A stretch of DNA of 48,334 nt, from positions 1-48,334 of the forward strand of contig NZ_JAAEDM010000030.1 of the NCBI RefSeq assembly GCF_018129065.1. Direction: 5' to 3'. The notes below the pieces were generated by a model. That model was given only the letters and a program-made list of their open reading frames with translations, was not told the origin of the DNA and ran no database searches. Shown piece by piece: positions 27,125-35,068 of the stretch. Source of the DNA: Neoroseomonas soli. Lineage in GTDB: Bacteria > Pseudomonadota > Alphaproteobacteria > Acetobacterales > Acetobacteraceae. Position 1 is the stretch's first letter, and every line of letters begins with the position of its first letter. Both the position numbers and the translations under genes were made by a program.

Positions 27125-27154
27125 AGGTTAGGGGGCGCGCGCCGCCGCTGGCAA
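27125..27154 (-). promoter_or_regulatory. Candidate promoter of the livG-mccA operon
   Basis: On the minus strand TTGCCA (27154-27149) and TAACCT (27130-27125) are separated by 18 nt. That is a reasonable sigma-70-type pair 36 nt upstream of the livG GTG. An inverted repeat CCAAC/GTTGG (27103-27107/27115-27119) lies between promoter and start and could be an operator or a leader hairpin. The GDPD gene ends only 24 nt further upstream, so read-through from it is also possible. Confidence 0.35.
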
Positions 27155-27177
27155 CTTGATTGCGCGGGGGGCGCGCC

Positions 27178-27930
27178 TCAGGGAGGGGTCTCGGCCCGGA
27201 GGGCGATGGCCAACGGCGGATCGTCCGTGGTCAGCACGTCGATGCCGAGGCCGAGCATGCGCCGGATCGAGGGGGCATGGTTCGCGCCCCAGACCGAGAT
27301 GCGGAGCCCTGCCGCCCGCAACGCCGCACAGGCTTCCGCGTCCAGCGCGGATTCATGGACGCCTATCTCGGGAAACCCGTAGGCCCGCGCGACGGCGATG
27401 GTCCCATGCGTGCCGAGGGACCGCCACGTCGCCGTCTCCAGCAGCCAGGCGACCCCCAGGAGACCGCCCGCCGCCGCAGCCTCCGCGGCCGTCGGGGCGT
27501 CGAAGGCGATGATCCAGGCGCGGTCCCGCATCGCCTGCCGCTCGAGAGTTTCGAGCACACGGGGAACGAAGCCCGGATAGGCGCGCCCCTGGCCATCGGA
27601 TTTGATCTCGATGCGCGGAGCGATGCGGCTTCCCCGCAGCAGGGCGAGCATCTCGGACAGCAGCGGCACCTGTTCCCCGCGACCGCCCTTGATCCTGTGC
27701 CGGCGCAACTCAGCCGTCGGCAAGGCCGCGACGCGGCCGCTTCCGTCGGTCGTGCGGTCGAGTGTGGCATCGTGGAGGATGAGCGGGTCCCCGTCTGCCG
27801 TCGGGTGGACGTCGCACTCGGCCTGCTCGAGCGGAAGCCTCATCGTTTCACGGAATGCGGCCAGGCTGTTCTCGGGCCACAGGAAGGCACCGCCACGATG
27901 GCTGGCGATGGCGGTACGGTACTCGGACAT
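27178..27930 (-). CDS. ugpQ: Glycerophosphodiester phosphodiesterase
   Basis: This 250-aa cytosolic enzyme hydrolyses glycerophosphodiesters to glycerol 3-phosphate and an alcohol. It shows the GDPD signature: HRG at 11-13, EN at 20-21, the metal-binding ECDVHPTADG with Glu38 and Asp40, and LILHD with the catalytic His53. The C-terminal VWGANHAP and GIDVLTTDDP complete the TIM barrel. The open frame extends 26 codons upstream, but that part is Arg/Pro-rich and not family-like, so ATG 27930 was chosen. The gene diverges from the TRAP-type receptor gene across a 190-bp gap that contains two palindromes. Confidence 0.88.
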   Translation of the reverse strand: MSEYRTAIASHRGGAFLWPENSLAAFRETMRLPLEQAECDVHPTADGDPLILHDATLDRTTDGSGRVAALPTAELRRHRIKGGRGEQVPLLSEMLALLRGSRIAPRIEIKSDGQGRAYPGFVPRVLETLERQAMRDRAWIIAFDAPTAAEAAAAGGLLGVAWLLETATWRSLGTHGTIAVARAYGFPEIGVHESALDAEACAALRAAGLRISVWGANHAPSIRRMLGLGIDVLTTDDPPLAIALRAETPP

Positions 27931-27974
27931 GGACCAAGGCCTCTGACTGAGGGAGGGCTGCGACGGCTGGCGGC

Positions 27975-27986
27975 CCGGTGCACCGG
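27975..27986. promoter_or_regulatory. 12-bp perfect palindrome in the divergent promoter region
   Basis: CCGGTGCACCGG is perfectly symmetrical and lies 45 bp upstream of the GDPD start codon. It could be an operator. In such GC-rich sequence a 12-bp palindrome can arise by chance, so the functional claim is weak. Confidence 0.3.
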
Positions 27987-28045
27987 CCCGGCACGATGCA
28001 CGCGACACGGGAATCGCCGAGCGCGGCTACCAATCGTGATGCCCC

Positions 28046-28057
28046 TTCCTTAAGGAA
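28046..28057. promoter_or_regulatory. AT-rich 12-bp palindrome upstream of the TRAP receptor-kinase pair
   Basis: TTCCTTAAGGAA is a perfect palindrome, 63 bp upstream of the receptor start codon, in a locally AT-richer patch that also holds TGTGACACTG (28061-28070). This is the expected place for a promoter and operator of the receptor-kinase operon. No response regulator gene is adjacent to suggest the binder. Confidence 0.4.
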
Positions 28058-28120
28058 AACTGTGACACTGTTCGCCCAATGGTGGCAATAACCAGCAGCC
28101 GGTGCCGCCAGGAGGTGTCA

Positions 28121-29203
28121 ATGATCCCATCAAGGACCAGGCAGATCCTGTCCAAGGGACTCGTGGCCATGGCCATGATCCTCTCCCCCCTCGTCGCCCT
28201 CGCCCAGGGCGCGGCGCCGTCGGATGCCCCCATTCGCCTCAAGATCGTCGGCGGCCTGGCCGATGTCAGCCAGTACGTCCGCTACGAGGAACCCTTCTGG
28301 CGGCGCCGGCTGCCCGAAGCCTCGGGCGGCCGCATCCAGGCGGAGATCGCCCCATTCGACCGGAGCGGCATCCGCGCGCAGGAGATGCTGGCGCTGATGC
28401 GTCTCGGCGTCGTGCCCTTCGGCACGGCCCTGCTCGCCGTCGTCAGCACCGAGGAGCCCGAGTTCAACGCCGTCGACCTGCCCATCGTGAACCCGGACAT
28501 GGACACGCTGCGGCGGACCGTCGCAGCCTATCGTCCCCATCTCGAGGAACTGCTCGCCGAGCGCTATGACGTCGAACTGCTGGCCGTCTACACCTATCCC
28601 GCGCAGGTCATCTTCTGCCGCAATGCCTTCACCGGTCTGTCGGACCTCACCGGACGGCGAATCCGGACCTCCTCGGTCGGCCAATCCGAGATGTTCGCCG
28701 CGCTCGGAGCGACGCCCGTCGTGATACCGTTTGGGGAAACCCTCGCGGCGATGCGGACGGGAGTCGTCGAATGCGCGGTGACCGGCACGCTCTCGGCCAA
28801 TGCGATCGGCCTGCATGAGGTCACGACCCACATGCACGGCATGGCGATCACCTGGGGTCTGGCCGTCTTCGGTGCGAACCGGGCGGCGTGGAGCGCCCTG
28901 CCGGACTGGGCCCGCTCGCTGATCCGCCGGGAGCTCGGACAGCTCGAGCGTGAAATCTGGGAAGCCGCCGAGGTGGAGACCGGGGAAGGCATCGCGTGCA
29001 ACGCCGGCCAGTCCAGCTGCCGGTCCGGACGCCGCGGCACGATGACGATCGTGCCGGTCTCCCGCGAGGACCAGGCGCGACGCCTGCGCCTGCTGACCGA
29101 GACCGTGCTGCCCGGCTGGGTCCGCCGCTGCGGCGAGCCATGCGTCGACGCATGGAACACGCGCCTCGCCCCCGTCCTCGGCGTCAGCGCCCAGCCCGAC
29201 TGA
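28121..29203 (+). CDS. TRAP-type (DctP family) periplasmic substrate-binding protein
   Basis: This 360-aa receptor has a signal peptide (MIPSRTRQILSKGLVAMAMI and the following residues, cut after about 28 at ALAQG). The DctP fold is shown by LTGRRIRTSSVGQSEMFAALGATPVVIPFGE (in two pieces) with the conserved ligand-binding Arg, followed by AAMRTGVVECAVTG. The usual Gln-Glu after GVVDG is replaced. Two Cys pairs (CNAGQSSC and CGEPC) near the C-terminus are unusual and could form disulfides. AGGAGGTG lies just before ATG 28121. No DctQ or DctM permease gene is adjacent; instead a hybrid histidine kinase follows after 2 nt. A sensory rather than transport role is likely. Confidence 0.82.
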   Translation: MIPSRTRQILSKGLVAMAMILSPLVALAQGAAPSDAPIRLKIVGGLADVSQYVRYEEPFWRRRLPEASGGRIQAEIAPFDRSGIRAQEMLALMRLGVVPFGTALLAVVSTEEPEFNAVDLPIVNPDMDTLRRTVAAYRPHLEELLAERYDVELLAVYTYPAQVIFCRNAFTGLSDLTGRRIRTSSVGQSEMFAALGATPVVIPFGETLAAMRTGVVECAVTGTLSANAIGLHEVTTHMHGMAITWGLAVFGANRAAWSALPDWARSLIRRELGQLEREIWEAAEVETGEGIACNAGQSSCRSGRRGTMTIVPVSREDQARRLRLLTETVLPGWVRRCGEPCVDAWNTRLAPVLGVSAQPD

Positions 29204-29205
29204 CG

Positions 29206-32103
29206 ATGCAGCACACACGCTTCCTCCGGCGCGCCATCTTCATCGGCTCGATCATGCTGCTGCTCGCGCAGACCATTGCGACGCTGATGATCATCGGCCG
29301 GGCGCGGGAGGCACAAATCCGGGCCGCGGAGGAAACGGTCCAGCGCACCAGCATCGCGACCGAGGCTTCGATCAACCGCGCCTTCGTCCAGGTCGACGCC
29401 ATGCTGGCCGGCCTGCCGGCGCTGCTGGCGCCCTTCGCCGTGAATGGCCAGATCGAGGTCTCTCAGATCAACCGCGTGCTGCGCCAGCTGATCAATCAGA
29501 ACTTCACCTACCGCGACATCCTGCTGCTCGCGCCCAACGGGTTGCCCGCGGCGACCGCCCTGCCAGTGTCGCGCCGACGGCGCCTGCCCCTGCCGGTCGA
29601 AACGGGCTTCTCGGAACTCGCGAGCAGCAGCGGCGGCGTGTCCTTCGGCGGCCCCGTCCAGAACCCCAGCACCGGCGAATGGACGCTCTTTTTCGCCCGC
29701 AACGTGACCATCATGGGGCTCGGCCCCGTCCTGGCCGTCGCCGAGGTCCCGGTGCATTCCGTCCGGTCCCTGCTCTCGGCCTCGGGGGAAAGCCCCGGGC
29801 TGCAGACCACCCTCGAGCGCGACGACGGAACGCTGCTTGCCTCGGTCCCGCATGACGAGACCAGGATCGGCCAGCGCCTGGGCAGCCTCGGCTCCGCTGC
29901 GTTTACCACCCAGCAGCCCGGCATCGCCGTCAGCCGCTTCACCGGCCGGCCGGTCTTCGCCGCATCGCGGCCCTCGCTCTACCCGACGCTGACCATAACC
30001 GCCACGATCGAGGTGGATGAAGCGCTGGCCGGCTGGTACCGGGACCGCGTCCGGGCACTGGCGGTCTCGACCGTGCTCGGCAGCGTCATCATCCTCGTCG
30101 CCCTGGCGCTCATGATCATCCTCCGCCAGCGCGACAAGGCCGAGGAAGAGCGGGCGCGCGCACGCCGGACCCTGGAGAACGCACTGGAATCGATGTCGGA
30201 CGGCTTCGTCATGTTCGACGCCGAGGATCGCCTGATCGCCTGCAACAGCCGCTACAAGGATTTCTACCGGATCAGCGCGCCCTTCATCCAGCCGGGCAAC
30301 CTCTTCGAGGACATCATGCGTGAGGGCGCCAGGTGCGGGCAGTACCCGCAGGCCGGCGAGGACATCGAGGCCTTCGTGGCCGAGAGCAAGGCCTTCCACC
30401 TCGGCAATCAGCCGCCGATGGAGCGCCTCCTGCCCGACAGTCGCTGGGTCCTGATCACGGAACGCCGGACGCCGGACGGCGGCACCGTGGGCATCCGGAC
30501 GGACATCACCGCCCTCAAGCGCGCGATGGAGGATCTCGCCGCCGCGCGTGACGCCGCCGCCGCGGCGGGCGAGGCCAAGAGCCGCTTCCTCGCCCGTGTC
30601 TCGCACGAGTTGCGGACGCCTCTCAACGGCGTCCTCGGCTTCGCGCAGGTGCTCCTGCAGGATCCTCGGCTCACGCCCGAGCAGCGTGAGCAGGTCCAGA
30701 CCCTGCACGAAGCGGGCAGGCACCTGCTCGACCTCGTGAACGGGCTGCTCGACCTTTCGAAGATCGAGGCCGGGCGCCTCGACCTCGCGCCGCGGCCGAC
30801 CGCCATCGGGCCGCTCTTCAACGGCTGCGCGACGCTGCTCGAGCCGGAGATCGCGCGCAAGGCGCAATCCTTCAGCCTCGACATCGATCCGTCGCTGCCC
30901 CCCGCGGCCCATCTGGACCCGACGCGCATCCGCCAGTTGCTGCTGAACCTCCTGTCCAATGCGGTGAAGTTCACGCCTGCGGGGGGGCGCGTGGAACTGC
31001 GCGTGCGCATGAGGCCCGGCGGCGTGATGCGCGTCGAAGTCGCCGATTCCGGGCCCGGCATACCGCCCGGTCAGCGGCACATGCTGTTCGAGGACTTCGT
31101 CCAGCTCACCCCCGCCACGGGACACGAGCAGCAGGGCACCGGCCTCGGACTCGCGATTTCGGCGAAGCTCGCGGCGCTGATGGGCGGAAGCATCGGTTGC
31201 GATCCTCCGCCGGGCGGCGGCGCGCTCTTCTGGGTCGAGATCCCGCTTCAGGAGGCCGAGATGCCGAAGGAGCCCCTCGCCCAACCCGGCGACGCCGGCT
31301 CGGCACCCGAGGCCGTTGCCCTCCACGTCCTGGTCGTCGACGATGTCCTTGCCAACCGGCAGATCGCGCAGGCCATGCTGGAAGGGGCCGGCCACCGGGT
31401 GGCGCTGGCCGAGGACGGCGCCAGCGCGCTGCTGGCACTGTCGCGCACCCGCTTCGACATCGTGCTGATGGATCTCCAGATGCCGCAGATGGACGGGTTC
31501 GAGACCACCCGCCGCATCCGCGCCCTGCCGGCCCCGGCCTGCGAGGTCCCGATCATCGCCTTGACCGCCTCGGCCCTGCCCGAGCAGGTCGAGGCCGCGA
31601 AAAAGGCCGGCATGGACGCCCACCTCGCGAAGCCGCTCGACCGCACCGCCCTGCTGGAACTGGTGCGGCGCGTGCCTCGGCACGGCGGCCAGATGCCCGA
31701 ACGGAGCGAGGAGAAGGGCACCCCGCTGCTCGACGCTTCGGCTCTCGACCTCCTGGAGCGCGAGCTTGGCCACGCCGCCCACAGCATCCTGGCGGAATTC
31801 GTCGGCGAACTGCGCCGTGCCATGGCGTTGCTGACCAACGCCTCGCCGACCGAGCGCGCCGATGCCGCGCATGTCCAGCATGCGGCGCACCGGTTGGTCG
31901 GCGCCGCACGGACCCTCGGCGCGATCCGCCTGGCCCTGGAGGCCGAGGCGCTTCAGAAGGCGGCGCGGGAAGGCGACCCCTCGCCCGACCTGCAGGCCTC
32001 GGTGATCGCGGTGGCGCGGGCCACCCTGCCCAATCTCGAGCAACGGCTCGGGCTTGAGCACATGGGTCCGGGCCTGCCGCTGCAGACGATGCCCGCCGTG
32101 TAG
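29206..32103 (+). CDS. Hybrid sensor histidine kinase (sensor-PAS-HisKA-HATPase-REC-HPt)
   Basis: This 965-aa membrane kinase is built, in order, of a TM helix (about 9-31), an extracytoplasmic region of about 250 residues (Cache-like by size), a second TM (about 286-306) and a PAS domain (about 320-440). HisKA follows, with His467 in RVSHELRTPLNG. An HATPase domain comes next (N-box LLNLLSNAVKF, ADSGPGIPP, GTGLGLAI). A receiver with Asp756 in VLMDLQMPQMDG and a C-terminal HPt with His895 in AAHRLVGAARTLGA end the protein. The internal relay should pass phosphate to an unlinked response regulator. The ATG is 2 nt after the stop of the TRAP-type receptor, which suggests that the receptor presents ligand to the kinase, as TorT does for TorS. 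Confidence 0.9.
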   Translation: MQHTRFLRRAIFIGSIMLLLAQTIATLMIIGRAREAQIRAAEETVQRTSIATEASINRAFVQVDAMLAGLPALLAPFAVNGQIEVSQINRVLRQLINQNFTYRDILLLAPNGLPAATALPVSRRRRLPLPVETGFSELASSSGGVSFGGPVQNPSTGEWTLFFARNVTIMGLGPVLAVAEVPVHSVRSLLSASGESPGLQTTLERDDGTLLASVPHDETRIGQRLGSLGSAAFTTQQPGIAVSRFTGRPVFAASRPSLYPTLTITATIEVDEALAGWYRDRVRALAVSTVLGSVIILVALALMIILRQRDKAEEERARARRTLENALESMSDGFVMFDAEDRLIACNSRYKDFYRISAPFIQPGNLFEDIMREGARCGQYPQAGEDIEAFVAESKAFHLGNQPPMERLLPDSRWVLITERRTPDGGTVGIRTDITALKRAMEDLAAARDAAAAAGEAKSRFLARVSHELRTPLNGVLGFAQVLLQDPRLTPEQREQVQTLHEAGRHLLDLVNGLLDLSKIEAGRLDLAPRPTAIGPLFNGCATLLEPEIARKAQSFSLDIDPSLPPAAHLDPTRIRQLLLNLLSNAVKFTPAGGRVELRVRMRPGGVMRVEVADSGPGIPPGQRHMLFEDFVQLTPATGHEQQGTGLGLAISAKLAALMGGSIGCDPPPGGGALFWVEIPLQEAEMPKEPLAQPGDAGSAPEAVALHVLVVDDVLANRQIAQAMLEGAGHRVALAEDGASALLALSRTRFDIVLMDLQMPQMDGFETTRRIRALPAPACEVPIIALTASALPEQVEAAKKAGMDAHLAKPLDRTALLELVRRVPRHGGQMPERSEEKGTPLLDASALDLLERELGHAAHSILAEFVGELRRAMALLTNASPTERADAAHVQHAAHRLVGAARTLGAIRLALEAEALQKAAREGDPSPDLQASVIAVARATLPNLEQRLGLEHMGPGLPLQTMPAV

Positions 32104-32191
32104 CGACCCGCGCGCGCCCGGCAGCGGGTGGGTGGACCGCCCACGCGCCTGCCTTAGGATGCCACGCGGCAGCGAGGAAAGTGCGGCGCAC

Positions 32192-33067
32192 ATGGCGTTT
32201 GGGGAGTGGGGCAGGAATCCGGGGCGGGACGAACCGCACCCCATCCTCAAGGCAGCCGCCGAACAGGCCGCGCGCACCGAGACCCCCTGTGGCGCCGGCT
32301 CCCTGGTCTGGCGTGCCTGGGGGAAGGGCCGCCCCCTCGTGCTGCTGCATGGCGGCTCGGGGTCCTGGCGGCACTGGCTGAGGAACATTCCGGTTCTTGC
32401 GGCGCGACGCCGTGTCCTCTGCCCGGACCTGCCGGGCCTCGGCGACAGCGACATGCCGCCGCAGGGCGCCACCCCGGCGATCATCGGCGAAATACTGCGC
32501 GACGGGCTCGCGATGCTGCTGCCCGGGCAGGGCTACGACCTCGTCGGCTTCTCCTTCGGCGCGCTCTGCGCCGGGCACCTCGCCGCGGCCGACCATGATC
32601 GCTGCCTCTCCCTGACCGTCGTCGGCGCCGGCGCGCTGGGGCTGCAACGCAGCCCGACCGAACTCGTGAAGGTGCGGCACCTCGAAGGCGCGGCGAGGGA
32701 GGAAGCGAACCGCTACAACCTCGCCGAACTGATGTTCGCCGATCCGGCGCGCATCGACGAGGCGGCGCTGGCGATGCAGGACCTCCACACCCGCCGCGCC
32801 CGCTTCAAGAGCAAAGGCTACGCGAACACCGATTCCCTCAAGCAGGCGATCCTGCGCAGCCGGGCGCCGCTGGCCTGCATCTACGGGGAGCAGGACGCCA
32901 TCGCCCGGCCGCATGTTCCTCTTCGCCTCGAGTTGATCCGTTCCCTCCGGGAAGGCGCGCGGACCGAGATGATCCCCGGCGCCGGGCACTGGGTCGCCTA
33001 CGAGGCCGCAAAGGAATTCAACGCCGCCCTTGCCCGCATCCTGGCGCCGGAGAGTGCGGCCGCGTGA
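32192..33067 (+). CDS. Alpha/beta-fold hydrolase (MhpC-like)
   Basis: This 291-aa protein has an oxyanion-hole region LLHGGSGSW (51-59), a nucleophile elbow GFSFG with Ser121, a likely acid Asp235 in GEQDA, and the catalytic His266 in GAGHWV. These are the marks of alpha/beta hydrolases of the MhpC/haloalkane dehalogenase-like branch. The substrate is unknown. I placed the start at ATG 32192 with GAGGAAA upstream; ATG 32159 would add 11 residues. It overlaps the downstream exporter gene by 4 nt (GTGA), so the two probably act together, for example hydrolysing and exporting a metabolite. That pairing is inference. Confidence 0.8.
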   Translation: MAFGEWGRNPGRDEPHPILKAAAEQAARTETPCGAGSLVWRAWGKGRPLVLLHGGSGSWRHWLRNIPVLAARRRVLCPDLPGLGDSDMPPQGATPAIIGEILRDGLAMLLPGQGYDLVGFSFGALCAGHLAAADHDRCLSLTVVGAGALGLQRSPTELVKVRHLEGAAREEANRYNLAELMFADPARIDEAALAMQDLHTRRARFKSKGYANTDSLKQAILRSRAPLACIYGEQDAIARPHVPLRLELIRSLREGARTEMIPGAGHWVAYEAAKEFNAALARILAPESAAA

Positions 33068-33948
33068 CCACCCCCACTGCGCGGCCGACCCGCGCGGCGA
33101 CACTCCGCGGCATGGCGTGGATGGCGCTCGCCGGCCTCCTCTTCTGCGTCCTGAACGCCATCGCGCGGCGCCTCGCGCAGGACATGGACCCGTTCCAGAC
33201 GCAGTTCCTCCGCTACCTGGCGGGGCTTTTTGTGCTGCTGCCCTTCATGCTGCGGACGGGTCTCGCCGCTTGGCGGCCTCATGACCTGCTCGGGCAGGGC
33301 TGGCGGGGCGTGGTGCACACGGCCGGCCTGCTCCTCTGGTTCTGGGCGCTGCCGCATGTCCCGCTGGCGGACATGACCGCCATCGGTTTCACCGGACCCA
33401 TCTTCATCATGGCGGGGGCGGTGCTCTTCCTGGGCGAACCGATGGTCCGCGCGCGCTGGGTCGCCGCCGGGATCGGCTTCCTCGGCGTCATGGTCGTGGT
33501 CGCCCCGCAGTTGACCGGGACGCAAGGGGGCTTCTGGTCCCTCGTGATGCTGGCCTCGGCGCCGCTCTTCGCCGCCTCCTTCCTCATCACCAAGGCGTTG
33601 ACGCGGCGCGACAGGCCGGCGGTGATCGTCGCCTGGCAGGCGCTGACCGTCTCCGCCTTCACCCTGCCCTTCGCGATCCCGGGATGGACCTGGCCCACGG
33701 CGGAGCAATGGGGCTGGTTCCTCATGACGGGGCTGCTCGGCAGCGCCGGCCACTGGTGCCTCACGGAGGCGTTCCGCATCGCCGACATGTCGGCCACCCA
33801 GCCCGTGAAATTCATCGACATGGTGTGGGCGGCGATCCTGGGATGGCTGGTCTTCGCCGAGGTTCCGGCCGCCACCACCTTCGCCGGGGCCGCCGTCATC
33901 TTCGCCGCGACCACCTGGATCGCACGGCGGGAAGCCAGGCAGCGCTGA
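33064..33948 (+). CDS. DMT-superfamily (EamA) transporter
   Basis: This 294-aa membrane protein has about ten hydrophobic helices arranged as two EamA repeats. Its start is a GTG that overlaps the hydrolase stop. The first repeat includes FQTQFLRYLAGLFVLLPF and TAIGFTGPIFIMAGAVLFLGE, and the second ends with ATQPVKFIDMVWAAILGWLVF. That pattern is common in alphaproteobacterial RhaT/EamA-type exporters of unknown substrate. Confidence 0.88.
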   Translation: MTTPTARPTRAATLRGMAWMALAGLLFCVLNAIARRLAQDMDPFQTQFLRYLAGLFVLLPFMLRTGLAAWRPHDLLGQGWRGVVHTAGLLLWFWALPHVPLADMTAIGFTGPIFIMAGAVLFLGEPMVRARWVAAGIGFLGVMVVVAPQLTGTQGGFWSLVMLASAPLFAASFLITKALTRRDRPAVIVAWQALTVSAFTLPFAIPGWTWPTAEQWGWFLMTGLLGSAGHWCLTEAFRIADMSATQPVKFIDMVWAAILGWLVFAEVPAATTFAGAAVIFAATTWIARREARQR

Positions 33949-34025
33949 CGCGGTGTCTTGCGCGGCGGTCGCTGCCGTCGGATCGTTGCCCCGGGTCGCC
34001 GCAACGACGGCGGGAGGAGGAACGC

Positions 34026-34082
34026 ATGACGATCATCGCTCCGCCGCGACGACGCGGCGCCGCCCGATGCGGGATGGGCTGA
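34026..34082 (+). CDS. Short upstream ORF before a Bug receptor (possible coupling leader)
   Basis: This 18-codon ORF (MTIIAPPRRRGAARCGMG) has a very good Shine-Dalgarno, GGAGGAGG at 34013-34020, with 5-nt spacing. It ends in TGA only 2 nt before the ATG of the Bug receptor at 34085, which itself has no separate well-spaced ribosome site. The likely meaning is translational coupling. Another possibility is that this was the original receptor start before a frameshift. The peptide itself is Arg/Pro-rich and not recognised. Confidence 0.4.
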   Translation: MTIIAPPRRRGAARCGMG

Positions 34083-34084
34083 GG

Positions 34085-35044
34085 ATGCGTCGCCGCACCC
34101 TTGCCGCGATGGCCCTCGGATTCGCCGCCGCGCCCGCGGGCGCGCAGGAAGCCTGGCCGTCGCGGCCCATCCGACTCGTCATTCCCTTCGCGCCGGGCGG
34201 GCCCATCGACACGGTGGGGCGGCTGATCGCTGAGCGCCTGCGCGAGCGCCTCGGCCAGCCCTTCATCATCGACAACCGCGCCGGTGCGGGCGGCTCGATC
34301 GGACTCCGCGCGGTCGTGCAAGCGCCACCGGACGGCTACGCCTTCGTCCTGACCTCATCCTCGCTCGCCATCCTGCCGGCGATCTACGCCAATCTCGGCT
34401 TCGATCCGCGGACGGACCTCGCACCAGTCTCGCTGGTGGCGGAGATCGCGACCACCATCGTCGTCCGTGCCGACCATCGCTTCGCCAACCTGCAGGCGCT
34501 GGTGGAAGAGGCACGCACCAAGCCGGGCACAGTGACCTACGGAACCTCGGGCATCGGTTCGTCGAACCACCTCTCCGGCGCCATGCTGGCGGCAACCGCG
34601 CGGCTCGACCTCACGCACGTGCCTTATCGCGGCGCCGCTCAGGCGATGAACGCACTGTATTCCGGCGACATTGACGTCGTCTTCGCGAGCACGGTGGAGA
34701 CGCTGGCCCATGCGCGCGAAGGACGGGCGCGGATACTCGCCGTCACCACCGCGCAGCGTGTCCCTGCCCTGCCGGATGTCCCGGCCGCAGTGGAAGTCGT
34801 GCCCGGCTACATCGCGCCGAACTGGTTCGCGATCGCTGCGCCGCGCGGCTTGCCGGCACCGATCCTCGATCGCCTTTCAGCCGAGCTGGCGGCGCTGCGG
34901 AGCGACCCCGACTTCCGTGCACGCTTCGCCACGCTCGGCGCCGAGCCGCTGATGAGCCCGCCGGACATCCTCGCCGGGCGGCTCGCCGAGGATGTCCCGA
35001 CCTGGCGCCGCGTCGCGGCAGAGGCCGGCATCCGCGCCGAATGA
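34085..35044 (+). CDS. Bug-family (tripartite tricarboxylate) extracytoplasmic solute receptor
   Basis: This 319-aa periplasmic receptor has a signal MRRRTLAAMALGFAAAPAGA. The mature start EAWPSRPIRLVIPFAPGGPID is the Bug hallmark, shown in two parts. The second lobe contains VPYRGAAQAMNALYSGDIDV and a conserved VPALPDVPAAVE. Carboxylate-type ligands are usual. No TctA/TctB permease genes are near, so it is an orphan receptor. It leads a cluster with an MBL-fold hydrolase, an acyl-CoA dehydrogenase and a CoA-transferase, which suggests a carboxylic acid as ligand. Start choice is tied to the short ORF just upstream. Confidence 0.9.
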   Translation: MRRRTLAAMALGFAAAPAGAQEAWPSRPIRLVIPFAPGGPIDTVGRLIAERLRERLGQPFIIDNRAGAGGSIGLRAVVQAPPDGYAFVLTSSSLAILPAIYANLGFDPRTDLAPVSLVAEIATTIVVRADHRFANLQALVEEARTKPGTVTYGTSGIGSSNHLSGAMLAATARLDLTHVPYRGAAQAMNALYSGDIDVVFASTVETLAHAREGRARILAVTTAQRVPALPDVPAAVEVVPGYIAPNWFAIAAPRGLPAPILDRLSAELAALRSDPDFRARFATLGAEPLMSPPDILAGRLAEDVPTWRRVAAEAGIRAE

Positions 35045-35068
35045 TTCTCTGACAACCCGGGACAGGAC

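Noticed and set aside
28594..32484. 1296-codon open frame antisense to the hybrid kinase
   Set aside because: The plus strand shows every kinase motif in order; the antisense translation has no recognisable domain and spans several genes.
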